The translations under genes were made by a program, and so were the position numbers. Positions 62,754 to 64,000 of a DNA stretch of 64,000 nucleotides are shown piece by piece. The notes beneath the pieces were generated by a model. The model was not told where the DNA came from. It did not search any database and was given only the letters and a program-made list of their open reading frames with translations. The DNA comes from an uncultured Bacilli bacterium. Its GTDB lineage: Bacteria; Bacillota_I; Bacilli_A; RF39; UBA660. How positions within the stretch are numbered: position 1 is the stretch's first letter; each line of letters starts with the position of its first letter. The stretch lies in NCBI GenBank assembly GCA_934101795.1, contig CAKORY010000004.1, forward strand, positions 1 through 64,000. The letters are read 5' to 3'.

Positions 62754-63373
62754 TGTGTTTTTCCATACATACCGACTGAAGCATAATATGTTTGACATCT
62801 TTTATCCATTCCTGGAGTGCACTTAATAATATCTCTTTCTTTATTTTTATTTTCTTCCGTTGTATCTTCAAGTTTATTTGCATATTCAATAACTAAATAG
62901 TAATCATACTTTGTATCACTTAAAGAATTAACATATTTTTGCATATTATAACTTAAATTATTTATTGATGATTTACAATATTTTTCAGTGCCTTCATAAC
63001 AGTTATCAAACATTTCACTTTTTACCAATATCATTTGATTTATTTTGAAACTTTTAACTATTTCTTCTAGAGAGTATATTCTGTTATCAGCTTTTTCTAC
63101 TTCGTTAAATAATGCATCAAAACCTGTTCCTAAAGTAACTATATATGTATCATTAAAATAATTTTTCTTTACGTTTTCTATGTCACTATATTCTTCTAGA
63201 AATTTTCTAACATAATTTGTATAATAAATATAAGCTGGATCATCATAATATAATCTTACTTTTTCATCACTTATTATGGCATTGTAGGTACTATAAAGAT
63301 ATAAAAGTGATGCAGATAGTATTACTACAGTTATAATTGTTTCCACAAAAGCAAACCCTTTTTTACTTCTCAT
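62741..63373 (-). CDS. Minor pseudopilin with disrupted lectin-like end
   Basis: The 210 residues start 'MRSKKG|FAFVETIITVVILSASLLYLYST', with Gly at -1 and Glu at +5. The outer domain has three Cys-bearing segments ('FDNCYEGTEKYC', 'IIKCTPGMDKRC'). The last residues 'SVGMYGKTQASI' run into DNA that in the next frame encodes the end of a lectin-like domain (62679-62753), suggesting that the gene once continued into such a domain and was cut short by a frameshift or deletion. It lies directly after copy 3's terminator. Confidence 0.8.
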   Translation of the reverse strand: MRSKKGFAFVETIITVVILSASLLYLYSTYNAIISDEKVRLYYDDPAYIYYTNYVRKFLEEYSDIENVKKNYFNDTYIVTLGTGFDALFNEVEKADNRIYSLEEIVKSFKINQMILVKSEMFDNCYEGTEKYCKSSINNLSYNMQKYVNSLSDTKYDYYLVIEYANKLEDTTEENKNKERDIIKCTPGMDKRCQTYYASVGMYGKTQASI

Positions 63374-63416
63374 TTTATCACTTACCTTACTATATATAGT
63401 TTATCAAAACCTAAAC

Positions 63417-63445
63417 AAAAAATCAACCTATATAGATTGATTTTT
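63417..63445 (-). terminator. Terminator after lectin-like copy 3
   Basis: AATCAA (63420-63425 region) pairs with TTGATT (63436-63441 region) around TATATA; the minus strand then has T6. Confidence 0.65.
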
Positions 63446-63455
63446 GTGTTAGCCA

Positions 63456-64000
63456 CTAGTTTATACGAATTGGTGAATTTTGAGTTCCATCGCCTTCGAC
63501 ATAAGTTACGGAAGGTAAAAGATTGAAGACTGGCCGAACAGCATACGTATCAGAGTCAACATAGCAGTCGTTGTCGGTGATGTTGCCGGTGTAATTCACA
63601 AAATTCCCATGGTCATCCCAGTCCGCATTACGGGTAATTGTCCATTCTACTAGCCCCATATACATCCAATTGACACTTGTGGCAGCTCTATAATCTTTTG
63701 ATGCATCATCATTATAACTTTCTAATGTCCACTTATCTTGTGGTGTTGCATACATATAGTCACTTACATACATTAAGCCTATTTTTGCACTATATTCTGT
63801 TTCTGAAGAGTATTCACCAGATTCTGGTTTTACCACTTCATTTTGGTATGCATTTTTGGCTATTCCTCCAGCCAAATACTCCAAGTTCACCCCTCCAACC
63901 TTCCATGTTGTTTCTGCTATTTTAGCTGCCCAGTCATCTCCTATTTTTGTTATGAAGTTAGTATTTAAATTTGTTTTATTTAAATTTGATAAACTCCATA
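63456..64000 (-). CDS. Surface protein with C-type-lectin-like variable C-terminus (copy 3, N-terminus outside window)
   Basis: The frame is open to the window edge, so the N-terminus is unknown. The 181 visible residues follow copy 2 closely: 'KTNLNTNFITKIGDDW', 'TTWKVGGVN', 'IGLMYVSDYMYATPQDKWTLE', 'SVNWMYMGLVEWTITRNADW' and 'AVRPVFNLLPSVTY'. The 3' ~190 bases are GC-rich (28 of 60 in 63541-63600). The downstream genes are minor pseudopilins, so this copy may itself be a pilin-lectin fusion like 61826-62668, but that cannot be seen here. Confidence 0.78.
   Translation of the reverse strand, partial: WSLSNLNKTNLNTNFITKIGDDWAAKIAETTWKVGGVNLEYLAGGIAKNAYQNEVVKPESGEYSSETEYSAKIGLMYVSDYMYATPQDKWTLESYNDDASKDYRAATSVNWMYMGLVEWTITRNADWDDHGNFVNYTGNITDNDCYVDSDTYAVRPVFNLLPSVTYVEGDGTQNSPIRIN
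63459..63644 (-). other. GC-rich candidate variable region (VR3)
   Basis: Begins at the TGG of W-T-I-T-R (63644). It shares 'CGTAATGCGGAC' with VR1, then diverges until 'CGGCCAGTCTTCAAT'. In the diverged part 24 of 28 codons end in C or T, unlike the AT-rich codons of the rest of the gene. Confidence 0.48.

Noticed and set aside
62704..62889. Small lysine-rich minus-strand reading frame
   Set aside because: It is a shifted frame across the end of the pseudopilin gene and the lectin-like remnant, with no ribosome-binding site.

Overview
The window is a low-GC, standard-code (TGA is used as a stop) Gram-positive-type chromosome segment. It has strong Shine-Dalgarno sites, sigma-A promoters and U-tailed hairpin terminators. 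A T-box leader, a CIRCE/HrcA heat-shock operon, GatCAB, RarA, YlbL/YlbJ-like proteins, DnaK-type chaperones, com genes and a type IV pilus ATPase point to a Firmicutes/Bacilli relative, plausibly an uncultured gut lineage with a small genome. The exact taxon cannot be fixed from this sequence.

Layout. 1-8.8 kb holds a truncated Rpn-type gene end, a degenerate HisRS-like gene, asnS and a small kinase, then a T-box-controlled aspS-gatC-gatA-gatB operon. 8.9-13.6 kb holds a surface protein with a lectin-like C-terminus, a HerA-like ATPase and a cell-wall hydrolase-like protein. 13.6-20 kb holds a structured ncRNA (6S candidate), tcdA, gpsA, rarA, a Xer recombinase, a tiny basic protein, an amidotransferase, a transglutaminase-like protein and a ZIP transporter. 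20.5-30.5 kb is mostly minus strand: a GtrA-type membrane protein, an anchored extracellular protein, and hrcA-grpE-dnaK-tldD-tldE-dnaJ. 31-36 kb holds a PLP enzyme with an SDR, a DUF4176-like protein, a second lectin-like surface protein and a type III toxin-antitoxin locus. 36-49.7 kb holds ppdK, the thymidylate/one-carbon cluster (folD-glyA-thyA-folA-tmk-queA), ruvB, ruvA, pilB, a pilin and obg. 49.8-59 kb holds small hairpin RNAs, trmB, a phosphodiester-glycosidase-like protein, miaA, three tandem YhcG-type nucleases and comEC-comEA. 59-64 kb holds the YlbL-like protease, YlbJ, and a minor-pilin cluster interleaved with lectin-like domains.

The most noteworthy material is of four kinds. 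(1) Three dispersed proteins share a C-terminal lectin-like domain whose last ~60 codons switch abruptly to GC-rich DNA at the same W-T-I-[ST]-R point. This looks like a family of diversity-generating-retroelement (DGR) targets, one of them next to minor pilins; no reverse transcriptase or template is in the window. (2) The CptN/ToxN-like toxin is preceded by four RNA repeats, each of which can form an H-type pseudoknot with fully compensatory stem changes. (3) The aspS-gatCAB T-box has a specifier loop carrying the overlapping triplets GAA and AAC, as in the two-codon T-box described in Clostridium acetobutylicum. (4) Three overlapping YhcG/DUF1016 nuclease genes each carry a different hairpin at the same place in the coding sequence.

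The com genes, PilB and pilins together suggest a competence or adhesion pilus. The translation genes cluster around amidotransferase-dependent aminoacylation.
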